Of a stretch of DNA of 64,000 bases, positions 1 to 7,946 are shown piece after piece (position 1 is the stretch's first letter; each line of letters begins with the position of its first letter). The stretch spans positions 2,170,001 through 2,234,000 of the forward strand of contig NZ_JARGNB010000001.1 of the NCBI RefSeq assembly GCF_030167915.1, given 5' to 3'. This DNA comes from Aquabacterium humicola. Lineage in GTDB: Bacteria; Pseudomonadota; Gammaproteobacteria; Burkholderiales; Burkholderiaceae_C. The notes under the pieces were generated by a model, which was not told the origin of the DNA, ran no database searches, and worked only from the letters and a program-made list of their open reading frames with translations. The position numbers and the translations under genes are program-made.

Positions 1-71
1 AGCAGCGCGATCAGGGCGCCGGCCAAGGCCGAGCGCCCGCGGGCAATGAAAGCACGGGTCGGTTTTTGCAC
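1..71 (-). CDS. Possible N-terminus of an exported protein (cut by window edge)
   Basis: From a GTG at 71 reading leftward, a frame stays open to the window edge. It encodes about 23 residues with basic residues followed by an alanine/leucine-rich stretch (QKPTRAFIARGRSALAG and onward), which looks like the start of a signal peptide or membrane anchor. No convincing ribosome binding site is visible, and the rest of the gene lies outside the window. It would be divergent from the LysE-type exporter gene. In many bacteria a LysR regulator is divergent from such an exporter, but this N-terminus does not look like a LysR helix-turn-helix. Function unknown. Confidence 0.3.
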   Translation of the reverse strand, partial: MQKPTRAFIARGRSALAGALIAL

Positions 72-178
72 GGGCGCGATGCTACGAGAGGCGGCCGCGA
101 CTGCACTCCCCGCCGATGCGGGGAACGCGCGCCGATGCGGTGACCGACGTCACGCGGTCGCCTCTATTAGCAAATGCG

Positions 179-196
179 ATGAACACGTAATTTCAT
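179..196. promoter_or_regulatory. Candidate operator: ATGAA-N8-TTCAT in an AT-rich island
   Basis: The stretch 160-215 is strikingly AT-rich compared with its surroundings. It contains an interrupted palindrome (ATGAA at 179-183, TTCAT at 192-196, 8-base spacer). It lies 73 bases upstream of the exporter start. This size and symmetry fit a LysR-type regulator such as LysG/ArgP, which commonly controls LysE-family exporters. No such regulator is visible in the window. Confidence 0.3.
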
Positions 197-268
197 TAAG
201 AACGCTACTCAATGGGCCGACGCATCGCAAGAATCCGCCCCCATGCCCCGCCCTGCCGCCCTCCGCCG

Positions 269-883
269 ATGAACGCCGCAGCATCGCTGCCGCTGCTGCA
301 GGGCTGGTTGATGATGGCCGGCCTGATCGTCGCGATCGGCGCGCAGAACGCTTATGTGTTGCGCCAGGGCCTGCTGCGCTCGCATGTGGGTCCGGTGGTG
401 ATGTTGTGCGCGCTGTCGGACTGGCTGCTGACCGCGCTCGGTGTCTTCGGCCTCGGCGCGCTGGTGGCCGGCTCGCCGACCGCCACGCTCGCGCTGCGCT
501 GGATCGGCGCCGCTTTCCTCGCCTGGTATGCCTGGCGCGCGGCGCAACGCGCGTGGCGAAGCGATGCCGCACTGATCGACAGCGGCGCGCGTGTGCCGCT
601 GGCCGGCACGCTGGCCACGGCGGCCGCGGTCACCTGGCTCAACCCGCATGTCTACCTCGACACCGTCGTGCTGCTCGGCGCCGCCGCGGCCGGTTTCGAG
701 CTCGCCTCGAAGCAGGCCTTCGCGATCGGCGCCGGTCTGGCCTCGCTGATGTGGTTCGCCGCGCTCGGTTACGGCGCCGCGGCGCTGGCCCCGAAGCTCG
801 CGCGGCCCGGTGTCTGGCGGGTGATCGATGCGGTCATCGCGCTGGTGATGGCCGCCACCGCGGTGCAACTGCTGCGCACCTGA
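269..883 (+). CDS. LysE/ArgO-family amino acid exporter
   Basis: A 204-residue inner-membrane protein of the LysE family, which exports basic amino acids (lysine, arginine) by secondary transport. Near the N-terminus it has the family signature GLIVAIGAQNAYVLRQGL, with several hydrophobic segments after it. A conserved NPHVYLD motif lies in the middle (about residue 125), as in ArgO and LysE. The start is placed at ATG 269; a longer in-frame start at 212 would add 19 arginine/proline-rich residues unlike the family. The next gene (D-amino acid dehydrogenase) follows 29 bases later on the same strand, so the two may be co-transcribed. The exact substrate is inferred only from the family. Confidence 0.85.
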   Translation: MNAAASLPLLQGWLMMAGLIVAIGAQNAYVLRQGLLRSHVGPVVMLCALSDWLLTALGVFGLGALVAGSPTATLALRWIGAAFLAWYAWRAAQRAWRSDAALIDSGARVPLAGTLATAAAVTWLNPHVYLDTVVLLGAAAAGFELASKQAFAIGAGLASLMWFAALGYGAAALAPKLARPGVWRVIDAVIALVMAATAVQLLRT

Positions 884-912
884 AGTCCATTCCTCCTCTA
901 CAGACCCTTCCC

Positions 913-2244
913 ATGAAAGTCATCGTCCTCGGCGCCGGCATCATCGGCGTGTCCACCGCCTGGCACCTGCTGCAGCAGGGCCACCAGGTCACCGTGATCG
1001 ACCGCCAGCCCGATGCCGCGCTGGAAACCAGCTTCGCCAACGGCGCGCAGATCTCGGTCAGCTTCTGCGAGCCGTGGGCCAACGCGGGCGCCCCGCTGAA
1101 GGTCGCCAGGTGGCTGCTGCGCGACGACTCGCCGCTGCTGTTCCGGCCGAAGCTGGATCCGCACCAGTGGCGCTGGGGCCTGTCCTTCCTGACCCAGTGC
1201 ACCGACGCCGCCTTCGAGCGCAACGTCAGGCAGCTGGTCGCGCTGGGCCGCTACAGCCACGAGTCGCTGAAAGCCTTGGTCGCGCAGACCGGCATCGAGT
1301 ACGAGCGCCTGGAGCGCGGCATCCTGCACTTCTTCTCGTCGCAGGCCGACTTCGACAGCGGCGCCGACGCCGCCGAGCTGATGCGCCGCCACGGCGTCGA
1401 CCGCCGCGTGCTGAACCGCGACGAGGTGCTCGCGGTCGAGCCGGCGCTGCGCACCTTCGGCGACCGCATCTTCGGCGGCACCTTCACGCCCAGCGACGAA
1501 TCCGGCGACGCGCGCATCTTCACGCAGCGCCTGGCCGCCCTGTGCCGCGAGCGCGGCGCGACCTTCCTGCACGAGACGGCGATCGACGGCTTCGAGCGTG
1601 CCGGTGGCCTGGTCAGCGGCGTGCAGGTGCGCCACCTGCGCCATGGCAGCACGCAGACTGTGCGCGGCGACCACTACGTCACCGCGCTCGGCTCGTTCAG
1701 CGCGCCGCTGCTGCGCCCGCTCGGCATCTGGCTGAACGTCTACCCGGCCAAGGGCTACTCGGCGACGCTGAAGCTCAAGCGCCCCGACGACGCCAGCGTC
1801 GTCAGCCTGCTCGACGACACGCGCAAGCTGGCGATCTCGCGCCTGGGCGACACGGTGCGCATCGCCGGCACCGCCGAGCTCGCGGGGTACGACCTGGGTC
1901 TCGACGGGTCGACCGCACGCAAGCGCTGCGCCGCGCTGGTGCAGCGCTACGAGGAGCTGTTCCCCGGCGTCGCCGATACCCGCGAGCCGAACTTCTGGAC
2001 CGGCCTGCGCCCGAGCACGCCGAGCAACCTGCCCTACATCGGCCGCAGCAAGATCGCCAACCTGTGGCTCAACACCGGCCACGGCACGCTCGGGTGGACG
2101 CACGGCGCCGGCTCCGGCCAGGCCCTGGCCGAGCTGATCAGCGGCAAGCGCCCGGCGCTGAACTACGCCTATTGCGGCGGCGATTCGCTGCCGGCGGCGC
2201 GGCCGCGTGTCGTGGTGCCGGCGCCGCAAGGTTCGCGCGGCTGA
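913..2244 (+). CDS. dadA: D-amino acid dehydrogenase, small subunit
   Basis: A 443-residue FAD-dependent oxidoreductase of the DadA/DAO family. It oxidatively deaminates D-amino acids such as D-alanine to 2-oxo acids at the membrane, passing electrons to the respiratory chain. The Rossmann FAD motif VLGAGIIGVSTAWHL starts at residue 4. The conserved TSFANGAQIS segment and a C-terminal NTGHGTLGWTHGAGSG glycine-rich FAD loop are clear. Length matches the E. coli enzyme (432). ATG 913 is chosen because it places the FAD motif at the usual distance; the open frame upstream is non-coding read-through. An alanine racemase gene lies further along at 33 kb, a functional but not positional link. Confidence 0.93.
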   Translation: MKVIVLGAGIIGVSTAWHLLQQGHQVTVIDRQPDAALETSFANGAQISVSFCEPWANAGAPLKVARWLLRDDSPLLFRPKLDPHQWRWGLSFLTQCTDAAFERNVRQLVALGRYSHESLKALVAQTGIEYERLERGILHFFSSQADFDSGADAAELMRRHGVDRRVLNRDEVLAVEPALRTFGDRIFGGTFTPSDESGDARIFTQRLAALCRERGATFLHETAIDGFERAGGLVSGVQVRHLRHGSTQTVRGDHYVTALGSFSAPLLRPLGIWLNVYPAKGYSATLKLKRPDDASVVSLLDDTRKLAISRLGDTVRIAGTAELAGYDLGLDGSTARKRCAALVQRYEELFPGVADTREPNFWTGLRPSTPSNLPYIGRSKIANLWLNTGHGTLGWTHGAGSGQALAELISGKRPALNYAYCGGDSLPAARPRVVVPAPQGSRG

Positions 2245-2326
2245 CCCGGCGCCGCCGGGCCGCCCCAACGCGCCGGCGCCCGTCCTCCACGCGCATCGCT
2301 AGAATCGCGCCCCCCAGAAAACCGCC

Positions 2327-2361
2327 CGACAGCCCGGCGTCCTCGCGGACCCGGGCTGTCG
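2327..2361 (+). promoter_or_regulatory. Leader hairpin just upstream of the Hsp70-like gene
   Basis: A perfect 11-base-pair stem (CGACAGCCCGG at 2327-2337 with CCGGGCTGTCG at 2351-2361) encloses a 13-base loop and ends 10 bases before the ATG at 2372. There is no T run, so it is not a classic terminator. It would occupy the ribosome binding region. A -10-like TAGAAT at 2300-2305 would place the hairpin inside the 5' leader. Whether it regulates translation is inference. Confidence 0.35.
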
Positions 2362-2371
2362 CCCTTGCACC

Positions 2372-3670
2372 ATGTCCCGCTCGAACCCGGCCGCTGCCAA
2401 CTTCTGCGCCATCGACTTCGGCACGTCGAACTCGGCGATCGCGCTGCCGGCGGCCAGCGGTGGCGGCGTCGAGCTGGTCGAGCTCGAACCCGGCCAGCGC
2501 ACGATGCCCACCGCGGTGTTCTACGGCGTCGAAGGCCTCGCGCCGCACGAGCAGCCGCACCGCCACTACGGCCGCGCGGCGGTGGCCACCTACGTCGAGG
2601 GCCACGAGGGCCGGTTGATGCGCTCGATGAAGAGCATCCTCGGCTCCACGCTGGCGGACCAGGCGACCGAGGTCGGCGCCGGCCACTCGGTGCGATACCT
2701 GGATGTCGTGTCGGGCTACCTGCGGCACCTGAAGTCGCTGGCCGAAGCCCAGGCCGGCGCGCCGCTGTCGCGCGCCGTGCTCGGCCGGCCGGTCTTCTTC
2801 GTCGACGACGAGCCGGCCCGCGACGCCGCGGCGCAGGCGGCACTGGCGCGCGCGGCACACGATGTCGGCTTCCGCGACATCGCCTTCCAGTTCGAGCCGA
2901 TCGCCGCGGCGCTGGACTACGAGACCACCATCGACCACGAAGAGCTGGTGCTGGTGGCCGACATCGGCGGCGGCACCTCCGACTTCTCGCTGGTGCGCGT
3001 CGGACCCGAACGGCGCCGGCGCGTCGAGCGACGCGACGACATCCTCGGCAACCACGGCGTGCACATCGCCGGCACCGACTTCGACCGCCACATCGAGCTC
3101 GCGCGCATCCTGCCGGTCTGCGGCTACCGCGGCACCGGCCCGACCGGCCGCGAGGTGCCGAGCAAGGTCTACTTCGACCTCGCGACCTGGCACCTGATCA
3201 ACACCGTCTACGCACCGGCGCGGGTGCGCGAGCTCGCGCGCATGAAGACCTTCTATGCCGATCTGCAGCAGCACCGCCGCCTGATGGCGGTGGTCGAGGC
3301 GCACCTCGGCCATGCGCTGATCGCACGCGCGGAGGCCGCGAAGATCGCGGTGGCCGAAGGCGGCGCGACGCGCATCGACCTCGACCTCATCGAGCCGGGC
3401 CTCGAAGCGTCGATCGACGAGGCGGCGACCGTCGCCGCGCTGGAGGCCGACCTCGAGCGCATCGTGACGGCGGCGGTCGATACGCTGACGCAGGCGCAGC
3501 TGCCCGCCGGCCGCATCGACGCGCTGTACTTCACCGGCGGCTCGACCGGCTTCAAGCCGCTGGCCGACCGCATCGCCGCGCGCTTCCCGGCCGCGAAGGT
3601 GATGCGCGGCGACCGCTTCGCCAGCGTCGCGCAGGGCCTCGGCGTGCACGCGCGGCGGATCTTCGCCTAG
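2372..3670 (+). CDS. Hsp70-family protein, YegD-like
   Basis: A 432-residue ATPase of the actin/Hsp70 superfamily with the layout of E. coli YegD: a nucleotide-binding domain without the usual long substrate-binding domain of DnaK. Visible motifs are phosphate-1 (DFGTSNSAIA, residues 15-24), phosphate-2 (VADIGGGTSDFSLVR, about 195-210) and the adenosine motif (YFTGGSTGFKPL, near 395). The YegD family is largely uncharacterised, and its substrate or partner is unknown. The gene stands alone, 127 bases after dadA and convergent with the UPF0149 gene, leaving only 9 bases between the stop codons. Confidence 0.88.
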   Translation: MSRSNPAAANFCAIDFGTSNSAIALPAASGGGVELVELEPGQRTMPTAVFYGVEGLAPHEQPHRHYGRAAVATYVEGHEGRLMRSMKSILGSTLADQATEVGAGHSVRYLDVVSGYLRHLKSLAEAQAGAPLSRAVLGRPVFFVDDEPARDAAAQAALARAAHDVGFRDIAFQFEPIAAALDYETTIDHEELVLVADIGGGTSDFSLVRVGPERRRRVERRDDILGNHGVHIAGTDFDRHIELARILPVCGYRGTGPTGREVPSKVYFDLATWHLINTVYAPARVRELARMKTFYADLQQHRRLMAVVEAHLGHALIARAEAAKIAVAEGGATRIDLDLIEPGLEASIDEAATVAALEADLERIVTAAVDTLTQAQLPAGRIDALYFTGGSTGFKPLADRIAARFPAAKVMRGDRFASVAQGLGVHARRIFA

Positions 3671-3679
3671 CGCACGAAG

Positions 3680-4387
3680 TCAGCGTCGCGGCGGGCCGCG
3701 GCGCGGCGGCGGTTTCGACGCCCGCGGCGCTGCCGCAGCGCGCGGCCGCGACACATCGGCGATCAGCAGCACGCTGCGCACCAGGTCCTCGACCGCCTCC
3801 GGCAGATCGACCGGCAGCTCCAGCGTCTCGATCTCGGCGAGCAGCGCATCGGCATCTTCGAGATCCTCGGGATCGAAGTGACGGTACAGCGTCGCCAGCG
3901 GCTCGATGATGTCGTCCTCGTGGCGCTGCACCAGCGAGACGAAGGTGTCGAGCGCGGCCGCGAACCCGGCCACCCATGGCAGCACCGTCTCCGACGGGCT
4001 GGTCTCGGCGTCGAGCTCCCAGACCCAGGGATCGAACCAGTCGCGGCGCTCGATGGCGCGGTTCAGCTCGGCATGGCGGCGGCGCAGCAGCGCGGCGAGG
4101 CGGTCGATCGGGAGGCCTGCCGGCGCGGGCTTGCCGTCGAGGTCGATCACCGGCGGCAGCCACTGGCCCTCGGGCACCGGCTTGGGCTGCAGCAGCACAC
4201 CGCAGAGGTAACCGTCGACCATCGTCACGTCGAGCGCGTCGTGGCTGGCGGGCAGGCCGTCGAGCATCGATTCGAGCTCGCCGAGCTCGGCCTCGGACAG
4301 CGGGCCCTCGCCGCCGGCGGCCGGCGGCGGTGGACGGCGCTGCGGCGGCTTGTGCAGTGGCGGCGCGGCAGGGCGACGGGTACTCAT
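3680..4387 (-). CDS. UPF0149 (YgfB/YecA) family protein
   Basis: A 235-residue cytosolic protein. After a proline-rich N-terminal extension of about 30 residues it contains the UPF0149 core: an acidic helical segment beginning LSEAELGELESMLDG, then DVTMVDGYLCGVLLQP and WVAGFAAALD. The C-terminus is basic (residues after 210 rich in Arg, Pro and Ala) but lacks the SEC-C zinc motif of some YecA proteins. The biochemical role of this family is not established. It is divergent from the cyclodeaminase-family gene, with only 32 bases between the two start codons, so both promoters must overlap or lie within coding sequence. Confidence 0.8.
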   Translation of the reverse strand: MSTRRPAAPPLHKPPQRRPPPPAAGGEGPLSEAELGELESMLDGLPASHDALDVTMVDGYLCGVLLQPKPVPEGQWLPPVIDLDGKPAPAGLPIDRLAALLRRRHAELNRAIERRDWFDPWVWELDAETSPSETVLPWVAGFAAALDTFVSLVQRHEDDIIEPLATLYRHFDPEDLEDADALLAEIETLELPVDLPEAVEDLVRSVLLIADVSRPRAAAAPRASKPPPRRGPPRR

Positions 4388-4419
4388 GGCCGGATTCTCT
4401 CCTGCCTATCATCGACGCC

Positions 4420-5349
4420 ATGATCGTTCACGACGCCGCCGCCACCGCCCGCGCGCTGCCCTGGGCGCCGCTGGTGCATGCCCTCGAACGCACGCTGGCC
4501 GACCTGGCCGCCGGGCACGTGCAGGCCCCCGAGCGCTGGGTGCTGCCGCTGGCACCCGCCACCTCCTGGTTCCTGATGCCCGCCTGGCTCGCCCCCCAGG
4601 CGGGTGACCTGGCGGCCATCAAGCTGATCACCTACGCGACCGACAACGCCGAACGCGGCCTGCCGGCGATCCTCGGCGACGTGCTGGTGCTGCGCGCGAG
4701 CACGGGCGAGCGCCTCGCGCTGCTCGACGGGCCGACCGTCACCGCGCGCCGCACTGCGGCGGTCACGCTGCTGGCCGCCTACCGCCTCGCGCCGCGCCCG
4801 GTCGGCCCGCTGCTGGTGATCGGCACCGGCGTGCAGGCCCTGGCGCATGTCGCGGCCTTCACCGAGGCGCTGGGCATCGACGAGGTCTGGGTGCGCGGCC
4901 GCACGCCCGCATCCGGCCGCGCCTTCACGCAGGCGCTGCACCAGCACGGGCTGTTCGCCGAGGTTGCCGAGAACCTCGACGACGCGCTGCAGCGCTGCCC
5001 GATGGTCATCACCTGCACGTCGGCGCAGACGGTGTGCCTGCAGGGCAGCGTGCGCGATGACGCCTTCGTCGCGGCGATCGGCGGCTTCACGCCGACGATG
5101 GTGGAGCTCGATCCGGCCCTGACGCGCGACATCGCCGCCCGCGGCCAGGTGGTGGTCGACAGCGCCTCGGCGCGGCACGAGGCCGGCGACCTGATCGTCG
5201 CCGGGGTGGACGTCGCGGCATGCCAGACGCTGGCCGAACAGCCGGCGCGCCAGGACCGCGGCCCGGTGCTGTTCAAGAGCTGCGGCTCGGCGCTTTGGGA
5301 CCTGGCAGCGGCCCGCTGCGTCGCCGAATCACCGCGGCTGTCGATCTGA
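4420..5349 (+). CDS. Ornithine cyclodeaminase / mu-crystallin family reductase
   Basis: A 309-residue NAD(P)-binding protein of the OCD/mu-crystallin family. Members either cyclise ornithine to proline or reduce delta-1-pyrroline-2-carboxylate and related ketimines. Visible features are the substrate loop KLITYATDNAERGLPA (about 65-80), a Rossmann motif PLLVIGTGVQALAHV (about 129-143), and a C-terminal segment ending FKSCGSALWDLAAAR. In Burkholderiales, proteins of this type are usually annotated as delta-1-pyrroline-2-carboxylate reductases (hydroxyproline or D-amino acid catabolism). That would fit the nearby D-amino acid dehydrogenase, but substrate assignment needs assay. Start at ATG 4420. 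Confidence 0.8.
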   Translation: MIVHDAAATARALPWAPLVHALERTLADLAAGHVQAPERWVLPLAPATSWFLMPAWLAPQAGDLAAIKLITYATDNAERGLPAILGDVLVLRASTGERLALLDGPTVTARRTAAVTLLAAYRLAPRPVGPLLVIGTGVQALAHVAAFTEALGIDEVWVRGRTPASGRAFTQALHQHGLFAEVAENLDDALQRCPMVITCTSAQTVCLQGSVRDDAFVAAIGGFTPTMVELDPALTRDIAARGQVVVDSASARHEAGDLIVAGVDVAACQTLAEQPARQDRGPVLFKSCGSALWDLAAARCVAESPRLSI

Positions 5350-5417
5350 AGCGGCCGGGCCCTGCGCGGGCCGTCGCGGCGGGGCAAGGCGCGGCCCTGC
5401 ACGGGCTGCACTTTCTA

Positions 5418-5533
5418 GGGATGGCCGCACTCCGGTACGCGCGGCACAGTGCCCTCGGTTGTCGCTTGCGGCCTCCCGGCCCCCAGCGACAGCGGCGCCC
5501 CCAAGGCTCCGGGCTGCGCGCCGTGACGGTCCC
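5418..5533 (+). ncRNA. ssrS: Candidate 6S-like RNA (shortened apical arm)
   Basis: This gene-free stretch can fold as an interrupted closing stem (GGGA with TCCC at the ends; CGCGCGGC near 5438 with GCTGCGCG near 5510), a large central bubble, and an apical hairpin (GTTGTCGCT near 5459 with AGCGACAGC near 5485). That is the layout of 6S RNA, the RNA that binds sigma-70 RNA polymerase. Local resemblance to E. coli 6S is visible: CAGT-CCC about 29 bases from the 5' end, and CAAGG followed by a G/C run about 32 bases from the 3' end. At about 116 bases it is shorter than typical 6S (160-185), so the assignment is tentative. A strong terminator follows 30 bases later. Confidence 0.4.
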
Positions 5534-5562
5534 AACGACGTCCTTTCTTTGAGGACTTCCAG

Positions 5563-5596
5563 CGCCCGCCGATTCAAGTCGGCGGGCGTTTTTTTT
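5563..5596 (+). terminator. Strong intrinsic terminator
   Basis: A perfect 10-base-pair GC-rich stem (CGCCCGCCGA at 5563-5572 with TCGGCGGGCG at 5579-5588) with a 6-base loop is followed by eight consecutive T (5589-5596). It lies more than 200 bases after the cyclodeaminase-family gene. It therefore more likely ends the candidate structured RNA just upstream than that gene alone. Confidence 0.9.
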
Positions 5597-5610
5597 CGCC
5601 CGCTTGATTT

Positions 5611-5651
5611 GTCACCAACAAGTGACTATGCTGATGTCACCTTATAGTGAC
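5611..5651. promoter_or_regulatory. Duplicated operator GTCAC-N6-GTGAC
   Basis: Two identical-arm palindromes occur in tandem: GTCAC/GTGAC at 5611-5626 and again at 5636-5651, each with a 6-base spacer, with starts 25 bases apart. They lie 15-55 bases before the nitroreductase ATG at 5667, where the promoter should be. A TetR-type regulator gene follows the nitroreductase, and TetR dimers bind palindromes of this size, so it is the obvious candidate ligand. The pairing of regulator and site is inference. Confidence 0.7.
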
Positions 5652-5666
5652 TTTGAAGGGGCGACC

Positions 5667-6839
5667 ATGCAGCGACGTCGATTCATCCGCCTTGCCGGCG
5701 GTGGTGTGCTCGGTTCCACGCTGGCGGCGGCCGGCTGCTCGACCGCCCTGCCGGACGAGGCCCTCGCGGCCTGGGCCGGGCCGGCCGGCGAGACCGACGT
5801 GCGGCGCTGGGCGCTGGCACATGCGCTGCTGGCGCCGAGCTCGCACAACCGCCAGCCCTGGCTGGTCGACCTGCGCGAGCCGAACGTGATCACCTTGCAC
5901 GTCGACCGCGAACGGCTGCTGCCGGAGACCGATCCGTGGTTCCGCCAGATCGTGGTCAGCCAGGGCACCTTCGTCGAGCTGCTGCTGATCGCGCTGAAGG
6001 AGCGTGGGCTCGCGCCGCAGCTGCAGCTGTTCCCGCAGGGCGAGTTCGCGGCGCGCACGCTGGACGATCGCCCGGTCGCGCGGGTGTCGTGGGACCCGGC
6101 GGCCGCCGCGCCGACCAGGGACCCGCTGTTCGCGCAGATCCTGCGCCGCCACACCGCCAAGGTGCCCTTCGACGTCGCCCGTGCCGTCGATCCGGCGCAC
6201 GCCGCGGCGCTGCTGGCGGCGCTGCCGGCCAACGTGCCCGGGCTGCGCTGCGGCCACACGCTGCAGCCGGAGGCGGTCGAGCGGCTGCGCGGCCTGTGCC
6301 TCGATGCCGCGCGCGTCGAGGTCGGCACGCCGCGCACCGCGCTGGAGAGCGCCCGCCTGATGCGCATCGGCCCCGACGAGATCCGCCGCCACCGCGACGG
6401 CATCAGCATCAACGACCTGGTGCCGCGCGCGGCGACTGCGCTGGGCCTCTTCGACCGCGAACAGGCGCCGCAGCCCGGCAGCCGCACCTTCGATCGGGTG
6501 ATCGACCGCTTCGCCGAGCACACGCGCACGGCGATGGGCTTCACCTGGCTGCTCACCGAGGCGGCGCCCGGCCGCACGCGCAGTGCCGAAGTGAACGCCG
6601 GCCGCGCGTTCGTGCGCCAGCAGCTGGCGGCGACGGCACTGGGCCTGCAGATGCACCCGATGAGCCAGGCGCCGCAGGAGTTTCCCGAGATGAAGCCCCA
6701 CCACGACGCGCTGCGCCGGCTGCTGACCGGCCGCGACGACGGCGCCGTCACCGTGCAGATGCTGAGCCGGCTCGGCTACTGCGCGCCGGTGGCGCCGGCG
6801 CCGCGCCGGCCGCTGGACAGCCTGATCCGGGCCGCCTGA
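5667..6839 (+). CDS. Tat-exported nitroreductase-family (Acg-like) FMN protein
   Basis: A 390-residue protein that begins with a twin-arginine signal (QRRRFIRLAGGG, residues 2-13) followed by a hydrophobic core and AAAGC, which could be a lipobox or a Tat cleavage region. The mature part has the fold signature of two-subunit-like nitroreductases: LLAPSSHNRQPWLVDL near residue 54 is the FMN-binding segment, and AATALGLQMHPMSQAPQEF near the C-terminus completes the site. Family members bind FMN and reduce nitro or quinone compounds, although Acg-like proteins may only store flavin. The start is ATG 5667, because the Tat motif must be N-terminal. It is probably co-transcribed with the TetR gene 46 bases later and controlled by the duplicated operator upstream. 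Confidence 0.85.
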   Translation: MQRRRFIRLAGGGVLGSTLAAAGCSTALPDEALAAWAGPAGETDVRRWALAHALLAPSSHNRQPWLVDLREPNVITLHVDRERLLPETDPWFRQIVVSQGTFVELLLIALKERGLAPQLQLFPQGEFAARTLDDRPVARVSWDPAAAAPTRDPLFAQILRRHTAKVPFDVARAVDPAHAAALLAALPANVPGLRCGHTLQPEAVERLRGLCLDAARVEVGTPRTALESARLMRIGPDEIRRHRDGISINDLVPRAATALGLFDREQAPQPGSRTFDRVIDRFAEHTRTAMGFTWLLTEAAPGRTRSAEVNAGRAFVRQQLAATALGLQMHPMSQAPQEFPEMKPHHDALRRLLTGRDDGAVTVQMLSRLGYCAPVAPAPRRPLDSLIRAA

Positions 6840-6885
6840 GCCAGCACACCGATCGCCCCCCCGCGGGCCGCCACAATCGGCCGCC

Positions 6886-7512
6886 ATGAGCGAAACGGCC
6901 CGCCCCGCCCGCGACCGCGGCGCCACCGAACAGCGCATCCTCGGCGCGGTGGGCACCGTGCTCGCGCGCGACGGCTTCGCGGCGCTCGGCGTCAATGCGA
7001 TCGCCCGCGAGGCCGGGGTCGACAAGGTGCTGATCTACCGCTACTTCGGCGGCTTGCCCGAGCTGCTGCAGGCCTGGGGTGCGAGCGGGCGCTTCTGGCC
7101 GCCGATCGAGGAACTGCTCGGCGACGACCCGCCCGCGCTGCTGGCGCAGCCCGAAGGGGAACGCTGGGCGCGCTTCTTCGAACATTTCATCGACGGGCTG
7201 CGCGCGCGGCCGCTGACGATCGAGATCCTCGCGGCCGAGGTGCTCGACCGCAATGCACTGACCGCCGTGCTCGAAAGCGAACGCGAGGCCTGGGGCGAGC
7301 AGGCCGCGCGCGTGCTCGGCGGCGCCAGCCTCGCGTCCAGGCCCGAGCTGCGCACGCTGACGCTGCTGCTGGTCGCCGGTGTGCAATACCTGCTGCTGCG
7401 CGCGCGCCGCATCCGCATCTTCGGCGGGCTGGAGATCAACAGCGAAGCCGGCTGGCAGCAAATCAAGCAGGACATCCGCCGCAGCGCGCTGGCGCTGTTC
7501 CCGCCCACCTGA
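6886..7512 (+). CDS. TetR/AcrR-family transcriptional regulator
   Basis: A 208-residue DNA-binding protein. Residues 15-60 form the TetR helix-turn-helix (QRILGAVGTVLARDG, then VNAIAREAGVDKVLIYRYFGG). The C-terminal ligand-binding helices are variable, as usual, and give no ligand prediction. It directly follows the nitroreductase gene. With the palindrome pair upstream of that gene, this suggests a self-contained repressor-operator unit responding to a small molecule, perhaps a nitroaromatic or quinone. The GCCGCC preceding the ATG at 6886 is a weak ribosome binding site. Confidence 0.9.
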   Translation: MSETARPARDRGATEQRILGAVGTVLARDGFAALGVNAIAREAGVDKVLIYRYFGGLPELLQAWGASGRFWPPIEELLGDDPPALLAQPEGERWARFFEHFIDGLRARPLTIEILAAEVLDRNALTAVLESEREAWGEQAARVLGGASLASRPELRTLTLLLVAGVQYLLLRARRIRIFGGLEINSEAGWQQIKQDIRRSALALFPPT

Positions 7513-7534
7513 TCCACACCCTCGGGAGCCGCTT

Positions 7535-7921
7535 GTGAACGACCGCTTCGACCACCTGTTCATCGAGCCCGCGTCCTTCGATGCGACGCTGGCCTTCTAC
7601 CGCGACACGCTGGGCTGGACGATCGACTTCCAGTGGGGCAGCGCCGGCGAGCCACGCGGCGCGCAACTAAATGGCGGCGGCGTGCGCCTGGTGATCGCCG
7701 AGGACCACCCGGCCGACGATCACAGCAAGTCCGGCGGCATCCAGGGCCACCGGCCGACGCTGCACCTGCGCGTGGACGATCTAGATGCACGTTATGCGGC
7801 GCTGCCCGACCGCGCCGCTGTCGTGGTGCATCCGGAGTCGACGCACTGGGGCACGCGCTGGTTCGTCGTGCGCGACCCCGACGGCAACCTGATCGCCTAC
7901 GAGACGCCGCAGGCACGCTGA
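7535..7921 (+). CDS. VOC-family (glyoxalase/bleomycin-resistance-like) protein
   Basis: A 128-residue single-domain protein of the vicinal-oxygen-chelate superfamily. Its two beta-alpha-beta-beta-beta halves are recognisable by FDHLFIEPASFDATLAFYRDTLGW at the N-terminus (shown by its ends FDHLF and YRDTLGW) and VRDPDGNLIAYETP at the C-terminus. Members include glyoxalases, dioxygenases and drug-binding proteins, so the reaction cannot be named. The start is GTG 7535, preceded by CGGGAG as ribosome binding site; no in-frame ATG is better placed. It follows the TetR gene by 22 bases and may belong to the same transcription unit. Confidence 0.8.
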   Translation: MNDRFDHLFIEPASFDATLAFYRDTLGWTIDFQWGSAGEPRGAQLNGGGVRLVIAEDHPADDHSKSGGIQGHRPTLHLRVDDLDARYAALPDRAAVVVHPESTHWGTRWFVVRDPDGNLIAYETPQAR

Positions 7922-7946
7922 GCCCGGCGCCGCGGTCGCCGACGCG

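Noticed and set aside
5459-5647. A 62-codon plus-strand frame across the terminator and operator
   Set aside because: It reads through a perfect terminator and palindromes and has no ribosome binding site or family resemblance.
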